Positions 1 through 6,319 are shown, counted from the stretch's first letter. The stretch is 10,909 nt of DNA from UBA1306 sp964396415 (GCA_964396415.1 CAYNFM010000108.1:1-10909), one strand, 5' to 3'. The notes: a model not told the origin generated them from the letters alone. Numbers and translations are program-made.

Positions 1-620
1 ACCTGCTCGACGCGGCCGCGGGCGCCGCCGTATCGCCCGCGGCCGCATCGTCCGTAAAGGTCCAGCCGACGGCCACCCCGGCCGAACCCGGGGAATCGAA
101 AGAAGCCGTCGTCGAGCCGGCTCGGGAATCGATCGAGGCCGCCGCCGAGGCTACGGAGGGGGAAGGGAGGTCACATTCAGCGGCGCTCGACGCGCCGGCG
201 GCGCTACCGAGCGAAACGTCGGGCAAGGCATCGGACGCGACGTGGGGCCCCGGCGGCCCAGCGGCCGCCGTCGTGTCGGGCGAGGCGGCGAGTCCCGGAA
301 GCGATGGGGCCCTCGCGAAGGCTCAGGCAGAAGAAGATCCCGGCGCGGTCTTCGCCGCGCGGGTCGGCGCGGCTATCGAGGCGCGCAAGACCTATCCCGA
401 GGCGGCTCGCCGCCGCGGCGCCGAAGGCGTCGTCCGCCTGAGGCTCCGCGTCTCTCCGGACGGCAGGCTCGTCGCGGCTCGCCTCGCCGCCGGCTCGGGC
501 TCGAGCCTCCTGGATCGCGCCGCCCTCGGCCTCGCCTCCTCGGTCTTCCCCCTCGACAACCCCGCCCGGCGCGAGCTGGAATTCGCGCTCGCGGTCAGGT
601 ATTCGCTCGAGGACCGATAG
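1..620 (+). CDS. tonB: TonB-like energy transducer, C-terminal part (5' end outside window)
   Basis: The reading frame is open from base 3 to the stop at 618-620, about 205 codons with no start in view, so the gene begins upstream. The first roughly 120 residues are rich in Ala, Pro, Glu and Ser, as expected for the periplasm-spanning linker of TonB. The last 75 or so residues match the TonB C-terminal fold: a YPEAARRRG start, then EGVVRLRLRVSPDGRL, then a helix with LLDRAAL, ending shortly after the final strand. TonB passes proton-motive energy from ExbB/ExbD in the inner membrane to outer-membrane receptors. The N-terminal anchor is not visible. A downstream methionine at 273 would remove most of the linker and is not the likely start. 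The gene is convergent with ribH, 12 bp away, and no terminator is evident between them. Its partner receptor cannot be told from sequence; the BtuB-like receptor at the right edge is one possibility. Confidence 0.82.
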   Translation, partial: LLDAAAGAAVSPAAASSVKVQPTATPAEPGESKEAVVEPARESIEAAAEATEGEGRSHSAALDAPAALPSETSGKASDATWGPGGPAAAVVSGEAASPGSDGALAKAQAEEDPGAVFAARVGAAIEARKTYPEAARRRGAEGVVRLRLRVSPDGRLVAARLAAGSGSSLLDRAALGLASSVFPLDNPARRELEFALAVRYSLEDR

Positions 621-632
621 GCCGGGATCCCC

Positions 633-1094
633 TTAGCCGAGCTTGCCCATGAGATCGGCCATCTCGAGCGCCGAGAGCATCGCGTCCCAACCCTTGTTAC
701 CGCTCTTCACGCCGGCGCGCTCGAGGGCCTGCTCGAGGGTATCGCAGGTCAGCACGCCGAAGATGATGGGCCTGCCCGTCCGGAGGGATTCGGCGGCGAC
801 GCCCTTGGAAACCTCGGCCGCGACGTAATCGAAATGGGGGGTGCCGCCGCGGATGACGGCGCCCAGGCATACGACCGCGTCGACGCCCTTTTGGGCTATT
901 CGGCCGGCGACGAGGGGTATCTCGAAGCTCCCGGGCGTACGGACGAGGGTCAGGTCCTTCTCGTCCCCGCCGTGGCGCGCGAAGCAGTCGAGGGCGCCCT
1001 CGATGAGCCGTCCCACGATGAGGTCGTTGAAGCGCGCCGCGACGAGGGCGATTCTCTTTCCCTCGGCATTCAGAGTTCCTTCGATCCGGTTCAT
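633..1094 (-). CDS. ribH: 6,7-dimethyl-8-ribityllumazine synthase
   Basis: Lumazine synthase condenses 5-amino-6-ribitylamino-uracil with 3,4-dihydroxy-2-butanone 4-phosphate, the penultimate step of riboflavin synthesis. The 153-aa length is normal for the family. Visible motifs are RFN at 21-23, the substrate-binding PGSFEIP at 54-60, GAVIRGGTPHFDYV with the expected catalytic His87, FGVLT at 112-116 and GNKGWDA at 132-138. The start is supported by GGAGG six bases upstream of the ATG. It is the last gene of the rib operon, 14 bp after the ribBA stop. The residue assignments follow family knowledge; no key residue seems to be missing. Confidence 0.97.
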   Translation of the reverse strand: MNRIEGTLNAEGKRIALVAARFNDLIVGRLIEGALDCFARHGGDEKDLTLVRTPGSFEIPLVAGRIAQKGVDAVVCLGAVIRGGTPHFDYVAAEVSKGVAAESLRTGRPIIFGVLTCDTLEQALERAGVKSGNKGWDAMLSALEMADLMGKLG

Positions 1095-1108
1095 TCTTTG
1101 CCTCCGAT

Positions 1109-2371
1109 TCAGATCGCGTGACCCAGGCGGTCGCGCTTGGTTTCGATATAGCGCAGGTTGCGCGGGTTGGGGGAAACGAGGAGGGGAAGGCGCTCGACCA
1201 CGTCGATGCCGTACTCCTCGAGGCCGGCGACCTTGTCGGGATTGTTGGTCAGGAGCCGCGCCCTGGTCCTGCCCAGGAGCCTGAGCGCCTGGGCGGCTTC
1301 CCAGTAGTCGCGCATGTCGGAGGGGAAGCCCAGCCGAAGGTTGGCCTCCACCGTATCCAGTCCCTGGTCCTGCAGGACGTAGGCGCGCAGCTTCGCCGCG
1401 AGGCCTATGCCGCGGCCCTCCTGGTGCAGGTAGATCAGCGCCCCTTCCCCGGCCTCGTCGATGCGGCGCATGCTCTCCTCGAGCTGCTCACCGCAGTCGC
1501 AACGCAGCGATCCGAGGAGGTCGCCGGTGAGGCATTCCGAGTGGACTCTGACGAGGAGGGGCTCCGTGTCGCGCTCCGACGAAGCCGGCAGCGTCTCGAG
1601 GTCCTTCCCCTTCGTAAGGATGAGTATCCCCTGGCCCGAGAGACCGAAGGGCGACTCGACCTGGTGGATCGTGAAATCGCCCGAGCGCGTGGGCAGGGCC
1701 GCGCTCGCGAGCGGTCGCAGCAGCCTTTCCCGGCGACGCCGGTATTGGACGATGTCCTCCACGCTGACGAGGGTCAGGCCGAGGCGCCCCGCCGCGGCCT
1801 TCAGGCTTTCGCCCGAGGCCATGCCGCCGTCTTCCCGCATGATCTCGCAGATGACGCCGGCGGGAGGGAGAGACGCGAAACAGCAGAGATCCACGGCTGC
1901 CTCCGTGTGCCCGCGCCGCTCCAGCACGCCTCCCCCTCGGGCCACGATCGGGAAGACGTGCCCCGGCCGGCCGAGATCCGCGGGACGGCAGTCGGGGTCG
2001 GCCAGGGCGCGCAGGGTGAGCGCCCGGTCCGCCGCCGATATTCCGGTGCTCGCGCCTTCCCTCGCGTCGACGCTTTCCGTGAAGGCGGTGCCGTGGAGGG
2101 CGGGGCGCCTTTCGTCGGCCTGGATTCTCAGGTCGAGTCGCTCCGCCGTGGCGGCGTCGATCGCGCAGCAGATGAGGCCTCTGGCCTCCCGCGCCATCAG
2201 GTTCACGTCCTGGGGGCCGATCTTGGCCGCCGGGATCATGAGGTCCCCTTCGCTCTCGCGATCCTCGTCGTCGCTGACGATGACCATTTTCCCCGCCCTG
2301 AAATCGTCGATGGCGCGCTCCACGCGAAGCAAGCCCTGCTCTGCCGCTCCGACGGCGTTTTGCGTATTCAT
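1109..2371 (-). CDS. ribBA: Bifunctional 3,4-dihydroxy-2-butanone-4-phosphate synthase / GTP cyclohydrolase II
   Basis: This 420-aa fusion feeds both branches of riboflavin synthesis. The N-terminal RibB domain (about 10-210) converts ribulose 5-phosphate to the four-carbon unit. It shows DDEDRESEGDL at 34-44, GRPGHVFPI at 134-142, RRGHTEAAVDL at 152-162 and a Glu in GVICEIM (E176). The C-terminal RibA domain (about 225-420) opens GTP. It shows the zinc site VHSECLTGDLLGSLRCDC (C280, C291, C293), LHQEGRGIGL at 315-324, DTVEANLRLGFP at 339-350 and LLTNNPDK at 373-380. The frame is open further upstream (to 3214), but that part lies inside ribE in another frame, and homology begins at this ATG. 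The ATG overlaps the ribE stop as ATGA, suggesting translational coupling. The upstream ribosome site is weak, which fits coupling. Confidence 0.96.
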   Translation of the reverse strand: MNTQNAVGAAEQGLLRVERAIDDFRAGKMVIVSDDEDRESEGDLMIPAAKIGPQDVNLMAREARGLICCAIDAATAERLDLRIQADERRPALHGTAFTESVDAREGASTGISAADRALTLRALADPDCRPADLGRPGHVFPIVARGGGVLERRGHTEAAVDLCCFASLPPAGVICEIMREDGGMASGESLKAAAGRLGLTLVSVEDIVQYRRRRERLLRPLASAALPTRSGDFTIHQVESPFGLSGQGILILTKGKDLETLPASSERDTEPLLVRVHSECLTGDLLGSLRCDCGEQLEESMRRIDEAGEGALIYLHQEGRGIGLAAKLRAYVLQDQGLDTVEANLRLGFPSDMRDYWEAAQALRLLGRTRARLLTNNPDKVAGLEEYGIDVVERLPLLVSPNPRNLRYIETKRDRLGHAI

Positions 2372-3075
2372 CTGTACCCCCAGGATATCAGCCGTTCCAT
2401 ATCGAGGCGCGGGCCGCCGCGGAGGGCGATCCCGTCGGCGGCATCCGCTCCCAAAAGGGCCGCGACGGCCGCGTAGACGTAGGAGGCCAGAACGTCGAGC
2501 TCGACGTTGACTTCGTCCCCCGCCTTCCTGTCCGAGAGACAAGTGGCGAGTCGCGTGCTCGGGATCACCGATATCCGCGCCTCGGAATTTTCGATGCCGG
2601 CCACCGTGAGGCTGATGCCGTCGATCGCGATCGAGCCCTCGGCCGCGACGCGGCCTGCCCAGGCGGGATCGAGATCGATTACGAGGAACCAGGCCTCGAG
2701 GGCCTCCCGCGGAGACGAGGATGTCGCCGACGCGGCCGGTCCCCAGGACTTGATGCGCGCCCTTCCCGTCACGTGTCCCGTGACGAAATGGCCGTCCAGC
2801 CTGCCCGAAGCGGAGAGGGCGCGCTCGAGGTTGACGCGAGCGCCCGGCCTCATCCCGCGAAGGGTAGTCTTCTCGAGCGTGTCGCCGACGGCCTCGACTT
2901 CGAAGTCGTCCCGGCCCCGCTCGGTGAGGGTCAGACAGACTCCGTTCACCGCGATCGACTCGCCTATTGCGAGAGCGGGAGCCAGGGCAGGGCAGCGTAT
3001 TCCTATCGTAATTCCCGTCGCCTCGGCTCGAAGCGAGCCGATCACGCCGACCTCCTCGATCAAACCCGTGAACAT
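2368..3075 (-). CDS. ribE: Riboflavin synthase, alpha subunit
   Basis: Riboflavin synthase dismutates two molecules of 6,7-dimethyl-8-ribityllumazine to riboflavin and the pyrimidine substrate of RibH. The 235-aa protein has the expected internal duplication of two lumazine-binding halves. The first half carries MFTGLIEE at the start, GESIAVNGVCLT at 38-49 and NLERAL at 82-87. The second carries GHFVTGHVTG at 95-104, GSIAIDGISLTV at 147-158 and IPSTRLATCL at 171-180. The usual family form of the last motif has His after Pro, so Ser173 is a mild departure. The start is fixed by the MFTG motif and by AAGGAGG seven bases upstream. The 5' end overlaps the ribD 3' end by 16 bp, and the stop overlaps the ribBA start (ATGA). 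The gene is called ribE or ribC depending on the organism. Confidence 0.96.
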   Translation of the reverse strand: MFTGLIEEVGVIGSLRAEATGITIGIRCPALAPALAIGESIAVNGVCLTLTERGRDDFEVEAVGDTLEKTTLRGMRPGARVNLERALSASGRLDGHFVTGHVTGRARIKSWGPAASATSSSPREALEAWFLVIDLDPAWAGRVAAEGSIAIDGISLTVAGIENSEARISVIPSTRLATCLSDRKAGDEVNVELDVLASYVYAAVAALLGADAADGIALRGGPRLDMERLISWGYR

Positions 3076-4223
3076 CGCGCTTCCTCCTTCTCGGCCTCGG
3101 TCCTGCCGCGCGTCGCGTCGATTCGAGCGAAGCCCGCGCCCGACTCGAAGCGGAAGTCTTCGAACACGATGCCGCGATCGGGAGATAGGACGTCGAGATC
3201 GCCCACCGCGTCAATGCCTTCGCCGAGTATCAGCGGCGCGACGAACACGGTGAGCGCGTCCCAGAGCCCGCCTTTCAGGAGGGAGGTGAGGAGAGCAGAT
3301 CCGCCCTCGACCATGACCGACCCGATCCCGTCGGCGTAGAGCGCGCGGAAGGCTCCCTCCAGGTCGGGCAATCCTCCCTTATCGCGGCCGATCTCGAGCG
3401 AGCGAAGGCCTTCGGCGCGGCATTGCTCCAGGGCGGGGCTCGCCGACGCGGCGAGGACCGTAGTCCCTTCCCGAAGCTCAGGCGAGAAGAGGCATGAAGC
3501 CAGGTCGAGCGGCCGTCGCCCCGCAAGGACGAGTCTGCGGGGCATCGCGCGGCCCGCGCTTGCGGCCGTCCGCGCGGTCAGTCGCGGGTCGTCGACGCGC
3601 AGCGTATTGGCGCCGATCATGACCGCGTCGTGGCCCGAGCGCAGGTCGTGCGACGCGGCGCGGGCGGCCTCGTTCGTGATCCATTGCGAGACGCCGCCGC
3701 GGCATGCGACGCGGCCGTCGAGGCTTTGAGCCCATTTAAGGCGGATGAAGGGGCGCTTGTCGCGGATCGAAACCGAGAAGGACTCGAGGAGGCCTTCGGC
3801 GCGGTCCGACAGCAGGCCCTCCTCTACCGCGATGCCCGCCTGGCGCAGCCGAAGGGCGCCTCGGCCCGAGACGAGGGGATTGGGGTCCCTGCACGCGAAG
3901 ACTACGCGCTCGACGCCCGCGGCGATGATCGCCTCGGTGCAGGGGGGGGTGCGTTTTCCGTTCCCGGAGTGGCAGCAAGGCTCGAGCGTGCAGTAGAGCG
4001 TCGAGCCCGCAGGAAGCGTCGATGGGGAGCCTATGGTCCCGAGCGCGGCCGCGATGGCCGCGGCTTCGGCATGCGGCGTGCCGGGTCCGTGGTGATAGCC
4101 CTCGCCTAGGACGCGGCCGCCGGCGACGAGGACGGCGCCCACCGCGGGATTGATCCCGGCCAGCGGTAGAGAGCGCCTGCCGAGCTCGATCGCCCCCTCC
4201 ATGAAGGATTGGTCGGAGCACAA
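3060..4223 (-). CDS. ribD: Bifunctional diaminohydroxyphosphoribosylaminopyrimidine deaminase / 5-amino-6-(5-phosphoribosylamino)uracil reductase
   Basis: RibD performs the second and third steps from GTP to riboflavin. The deaminase half (about 5-145) shows INPAVGAVLV, the zinc motif HAE at 51-53 and TLEPCCH...RTPPC at 79-95. The reductase half (about 157-370) shows LKWAQSLDGRVA at 162-173, GANTLRVDDPRLT at 204-216 and EGGSALLTSLL at 306-316. The frame is open to an ATG at 4337, but that lies inside the FMN aptamer. An ATG at 4274 has no ribosome site. The best start is TTG at 4223, which has GGAAGGAAG ending six bases upstream and gives 387 aa, a little longer than the usual 360-370. The spacing between the two expected zinc cysteines (83 and 95) is longer than in the common EPC-x8-C form. 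First gene of the rib operon; its 3' end overlaps ribE by 16 bp. Confidence 0.94.
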   Translation of the reverse strand: MCSDQSFMEGAIELGRRSLPLAGINPAVGAVLVAGGRVLGEGYHHGPGTPHAEAAAIAAALGTIGSPSTLPAGSTLYCTLEPCCHSGNGKRTPPCTEAIIAAGVERVVFACRDPNPLVSGRGALRLRQAGIAVEEGLLSDRAEGLLESFSVSIRDKRPFIRLKWAQSLDGRVACRGGVSQWITNEAARAASHDLRSGHDAVMIGANTLRVDDPRLTARTAASAGRAMPRRLVLAGRRPLDLASCLFSPELREGTTVLAASASPALEQCRAEGLRSLEIGRDKGGLPDLEGAFRALYADGIGSVMVEGGSALLTSLLKGGLWDALTVFVAPLILGEGIDAVGDLDVLSPDRGIVFEDFRFESGAGFARIDATRGRTEAEKEEARCSRV

Positions 4224-4238
4224 AATACGCTTCCTTCC
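4221..4238 (-). promoter_or_regulatory. ribD ribosome binding site and TTG start
   Basis: On the minus strand GGAAGGAAG is followed by six bases and then TTG (4223-4221). This is the only purine-rich site placed correctly before any in-frame start downstream of the aptamer, so it decides the ribD start. The next in-frame ATG (4202) would delete the beginning of the first helix and has no comparable site. Confidence 0.6.
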
Positions 4239-4293
4239 GGGGCGGGGAGGAATGCACGCCGACGAGGCCTGCATTCGAAATGAAAGGGAATTC

Positions 4294-4423
4294 GATCTTT
4301 TCCCGTCCGGACTGTACCGTTGGCACCGGAGTCTCACCGGTTCAGTTCCGAAGTCTCCGTAGTGGAGCTCCGGAAGTAGCGGGCTTTACCGCCAGTGGGG
4401 AATTGCACCCCGCCCCAAAGATC
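4294..4423 (-). ncRNA. FMN riboswitch (RFN element)
   Basis: Read on the minus strand, this leader holds the conserved FMN-aptamer core. GGGGCGGGGTG is followed by CAATTCCCCACTGGCGGT and AAGCCCGC, then by GAACCGGTGAGACTCCGGTGCC, ACGGTACAGTCCGGAC and GGGAAAAGAT. The closing helix P1 is GATCTTT (4423-4417) with AAAGATC (4300-4294). The aptamer lies between the promoter and ribD. Binding of FMN would lower expression of the whole operon. No intrinsic terminator with a T-run follows the aptamer, so translational control at the ribD ribosome site is more likely. Confidence 0.97.
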
Positions 4424-4431
4424 AATTTCAA

Positions 4432-4459
4432 GTTATTGCTTTTTCGAGGGCTTCGTCAA
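4432..4459 (-). promoter_or_regulatory. Predicted sigma70-type promoter of the rib operon
   Basis: The minus strand has TTGACG (4459-4454), a 16-bp gap and AATAAC (4437-4432), matching five of six and four of six consensus positions. The predicted transcription start near 4425 falls just before the first base of aptamer helix P1 at 4423, which supports the call. Confidence 0.55.
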
Positions 4460-4494
4460 TCCCTTCATCTCGCGCAGCCCCTCGCGTCATGGCG

Positions 4495-4518
4495 CGGCAC
4501 GTGCCGTTTTGCTATACT
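4495..4518 (+). promoter_or_regulatory. Extended -10 promoter with palindrome, upstream of HEPN/MNT pair
   Basis: TGCTATACT (4510-4518) is a good extended -10 element. The predicted start of transcription lies within a base or two of the ATG at 4525, so the message would be leaderless or nearly so. No Shine-Dalgarno sequence is seen before that ATG, which agrees. A perfect 12-bp palindrome, CGGCACGTGCCG (4495-4506), lies just upstream of the TG of the extended -10 and is a natural operator candidate. No good -35 hexamer is visible. Confidence 0.5.
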
Positions 4519-4524
4519 CTTCCA

Positions 4525-4932
4525 ATGGACGCTGACATCAGGTGGAAACAGAGGCTCGAGAATTTCAGGAAGGCCTTCGCGCGTCTCGACGACGCGGTGC
4601 TTCTGTCGCGACAGCGGAGCCTGAGCGATCTCGAGCGGCAAGGGCTCATCCAAGCCTTCGAGTTCACTCACGAGCTCGCCTGGAATATCATGAAAGACTG
4701 GTTCGAGTACCAGGGCAATACGGATATTTCCGGTTCCCGTGACGCCACGCGAGAAGCTTTCAGGATGGGGCTCATCCAGGACGGCGAAGCGTGGATGGAG
4801 ATGATCGGGAGCAGGAACCAGTCCTCCCATACCTACAATCTCGAGACGGCGGCGGAAATCGCGAAGGCCATCGACGATCGCTATTGGCAGGCCTTCCGCC
4901 TATTTCTCGAGGCGATGGAAGCGCGGGCATGA
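4525..4932 (+). CDS. HEPN-domain protein (HI0074 / HepT type), probable toxin of a HEPN/MNT pair
   Basis: This 135-aa, mostly helical protein matches the nucleotidyltransferase substrate-binding (HI0074) family of HEPN proteins. Its diagnostic motif is RNQSSHTY at 97-104, which fits R-x4-H-x-Y. In characterised HepT toxins the Arg and His form the RNase site, and the Tyr is the residue that the partner MntA modifies with AMP. LIQAFEFTHELAWNIMKDW at 41-59 is a typical family helix. The ATG at 4525 is chosen because homology starts there and the -10 box ends six bases before it; an upstream ATG at 4489 would lie ahead of the promoter. The stop overlaps the start of the next gene as ATGA. GC content is similar to the flanking riboflavin genes. 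Function is inferred from the family; some relatives may act other than as toxins. Confidence 0.88.
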   Translation: MDADIRWKQRLENFRKAFARLDDAVLLSRQRSLSDLERQGLIQAFEFTHELAWNIMKDWFEYQGNTDISGSRDATREAFRMGLIQDGEAWMEMIGSRNQSSHTYNLETAAEIAKAIDDRYWQAFRLFLEAMEARA

Positions 4933-5249
4933 CGAAGGCGGAATACGGCATCCCCAAGGACTATCTCGATAAATTGCTGGGGGTCATTTCCCGCGAGTCC
5001 AGAGTGGAAGCTATCGTCCTTTACGGCTCGCGGGCGAAGGGGAATTTTCGCGACCGATCCGATATCGATCTCTGCCTCGATGCTCCCGAGCTCGACTATT
5101 CTACGCTCATGCGCCTGGAAGACGAGATAGACGACCTCCTCCTTCCATGGAAGATCGACCTCGCCGTCAGGCAGCGGATCGACAATCCGGAACTGATCTC
5201 TCATATCGAGCGGGTCGGCAAGCCTCTTTTCAAGCGGGGGGCGGGGTGA
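4929..5249 (+). CDS. MNT-type minimal nucleotidyltransferase (MntA-like antitoxin)
   Basis: This 106-aa protein has the polymerase-beta-like nucleotidyltransferase motif LYGSRAKGNFRDRSDIDL at 31-48, which fits GS-x10-DxD (G33, S34, D45, D47). A third acidic residue is seen at D77 in KIDLAV. In HEPN/MNT modules this enzyme neutralises the HEPN toxin by adding AMP to its conserved tyrosine. All three metal-binding acids appear present, so it is predicted active. The start is the ATG at 4929, overlapping the HEPN stop by 4 bp; longer upstream frames would run inside the HEPN gene. The two form a translationally coupled pair. The next gene is more than 400 bp away, so the transcription unit probably ends here. 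Confidence 0.88.
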   Translation: MTKAEYGIPKDYLDKLLGVISRESRVEAIVLYGSRAKGNFRDRSDIDLCLDAPELDYSTLMRLEDEIDDLLLPWKIDLAVRQRIDNPELISHIERVGKPLFKRGAG

Positions 5250-5595
5250 AGTCGAGGGCTGACGTCTAGCTAATTCAGACAATATAAGCTGAGTAAATTT
5301 CTCGGAAGAAATTCTTCAGTGGTCGAGCCGGCCGCGACCACTGATAAAATCTCCCTGGACCACTGATCGAGACAGCCCTGGACCAGTGGTAAATTCCTCC
5401 GCGACCAGTGGTAAATTCCTCTTCGACCACTGATCGAATTAATTCCTACAAATTCTGTAATCTTGATCTAGGATGAGACAATGCTCGTTGCCCGCTCTAA
5501 GTGTATTTCGTATCGATACTTGTTGCCGGACGAGGTGTTTTGGTCCCAATATATAGGCGCTCAGTCAAAACGAATCCGCGATTTAGGGAAATTTT
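5250..5595. other. Gene-free, AT-richer stretch between the two toxin-antitoxin pairs
   Basis: No credible coding frame is present. The stretch contains a 7-bp A/T hairpin (AATTTCT, loop CGGA, AGAAATT at 5296-5313), the repeat array at 5316-5446, and a 10-bp palindrome GTATCGATAC (5510-5519). The nine bases ATCGATACT recur at 5615-5623 within the next promoter. Base composition is clearly more AT-rich than in the flanking operons, which suggests acquired DNA. Confidence 0.6.
5316..5446. repeat. About 22-bp tandem repeat array, core GACCASTGRT
   Basis: Five direct copies of a 10-bp core start at 5336, 5358, 5381, 5403 and 5425, so the period is 22 or 23 bp, close to two helical turns. Copies 1, 2 and 5 read GACCACTGAT; copies 3 and 4 read GACCAGTGGT and share about 10 further bases after the core. 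A sixth copy is inverted at the left end. Together with the first direct copy it makes a perfect 10-bp inverted repeat, TCAGTGGTCG (5316-5325) and CGACCACTGA (5335-5344), with a 9-bp loop. Multi-copy short repeats of this size and spacing are typical of transposase-binding ends of IS21-family elements, but no istA/istB genes are present. Confidence 0.75.
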
Positions 5596-5596
5596 C

Positions 5597-5625
5597 TTGA
5601 AAAAGCGTTCCCTAATCGATACTAT
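5597..5625 (+). promoter_or_regulatory. Predicted sigma70 promoter of the Phd/PIN pair
   Basis: TTGAAA (5597-5602), a 17-bp spacer and TACTAT (5620-5625) make a near-consensus promoter. The start of transcription would fall near 5632, inside the palindrome that follows, and 27 bp before the antitoxin ATG. Confidence 0.65.
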
Positions 5626-5638
5626 CTAGCTTGGCTAG
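5626..5638. promoter_or_regulatory. Operator-like palindrome CTAGC-TTG-GCTAG
   Basis: A perfect 5-bp inverted repeat with a 3-bp centre starts one base after the -10 box and covers the predicted transcription start. Phd/YefM antitoxins commonly repress their own operon from palindromes in this position, so this is a likely autoregulatory site. The nine bases CTAGCTTGG recur, inverted, at 6744-6752 in front of the DUF433 gene. Confidence 0.45.
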
Positions 5639-5658
5639 CCTGTTTTTTGGGGGTATCC

Positions 5659-5904
5659 ATGAGTTGGTCTCTACAGGACGCGAAGAACAGATTCTCAGAG
5701 CTCGTAGAACGTGCCCGCAACGAGGGACCGCAGGAAGTCACGCGGAATGGACAGGAGGCAGTCGTCGTCGTTTCGGCCGAAGAATGGCGGTCGATCAGGG
5801 AACGGTCGTCCACACTTGCCGATTTTCTCCTCACATCGCCTCTCGCGGGCTCCGGGCTCGTCGTCGAGAGGGATGGTTCGCCATTGCGAATCGTGAACCT
5901 CTAG
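5659..5904 (+). CDS. Phd/YefM-family antitoxin
   Basis: This 81-aa protein has the family's N-terminal DNA-binding and dimerisation region: SWSLQDAKNRFSELVERA, then GPQEVTRNGQEAVVVVSAEEW. The C-terminal 35 residues are variable, as expected for the toxin-binding tail. The ATG at 5659 gives MSWSLQDAK, the usual beginning of the family. A TTG four codons upstream is possible but adds nothing conserved, and the GGGGGT just before the ATG can serve as a weak ribosome site. A near-consensus promoter and a palindrome lie directly upstream, suggesting autoregulation. The stop is one base before the PIN toxin start, so the two are translated together. The protein is expected to bind and silence that toxin and to repress the operon. 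Confidence 0.9.
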   Translation: MSWSLQDAKNRFSELVERARNEGPQEVTRNGQEAVVVVSAEEWRSIRERSSTLADFLLTSPLAGSGLVVERDGSPLRIVNL

Positions 5905-5905
5905 G

Positions 5906-6319
5906 ATGTTCCTTCTCGATACCTGCGTCTTTTCCGAATTCGCCAAGCCGTTTCCTAATGCGGGTACCATGAAATGGGCATCGTCCGTGTCCGAAGCGGA
6001 TGTTTTCCTTTCCACGCTCGTATTGGGCGAGCTTCTCCGGGGTGTCGAAGGGATGGATACTGGCGCGCGCCGGAATGGTTTGCGACTCTGGCTTGAAGGA
6101 CTTTTTTCGACCCGTCGGACGAGGCTCATTCCAGTCGATGCCGATGTCGTTCGCGTATGGGCGAAGATCTGCGCGGAAGCCGAATCGCTCGGGCGGCCTC
6201 CCTCCGCGATGGATTCTCTCATCGCCGCGTCGGCGATATCGCGCGATCTCGTCCTGGTAACACGGAACGTCGAAGATTTTCGGCAGCTGCGGGTCGAGAT
6301 TCTCAATCCATGGGAGTGA
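5906..6319 (+). CDS. PIN-domain ribonuclease toxin (VapC/FitB type)
   Basis: The 137-aa protein is a complete PIN domain. The acidic metal-binding residues are in place: D5 in FLLDTCVFSEF, E42 in VLGELLRGVE, D103 in SAMDSLIAASAI and D124 in TRNVEDF. Such toxins cut RNA, often a tRNA or rRNA, when released from the antitoxin. The start is one base after the Phd-family stop. The pairing of a Phd-type antitoxin with a FitB-like PIN protein is common. Nothing indicates inactivation. The RNA target cannot be read from sequence. Confidence 0.92.
   Translation: MFLLDTCVFSEFAKPFPNAGTMKWASSVSEADVFLSTLVLGELLRGVEGMDTGARRNGLRLWLEGLFSTRRTRLIPVDADVVRVWAKICAEAESLGRPPSAMDSLIAASAISRDLVLVTRNVEDFRQLRVEILNPWE

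Noticed and set aside
621..632. Terminator between the convergent tonB-like gene and ribH
   Set aside because: The gap is only 12 bp and I could not build a convincing stem with a T-run in it.
1118..2476. Long plus-strand open frame of about 450 codons opposite ribBA
   Set aside because: This is the antisense shadow of a GC-rich gene: no ribosome site, no recognisable domain, and the ribBA motifs on the other strand are unambiguous.
2372..3214. Upstream extension of the ribBA frame to an ATG at 3214 (701 aa)
   Set aside because: The added 281 codons are Arg/Gly-rich and overlap ribE in another frame. RibB homology begins at the ATG at 2371, which forms an ATGA overlap with the ribE stop.
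5316..5446. Repeat array considered as a CRISPR array
   Set aside because: The core repeats are only 10 bp and vary, the spacing between them is 12-13 bp, one copy is inverted and there are no cas genes. This does not fit CRISPR repeat and spacer lengths.
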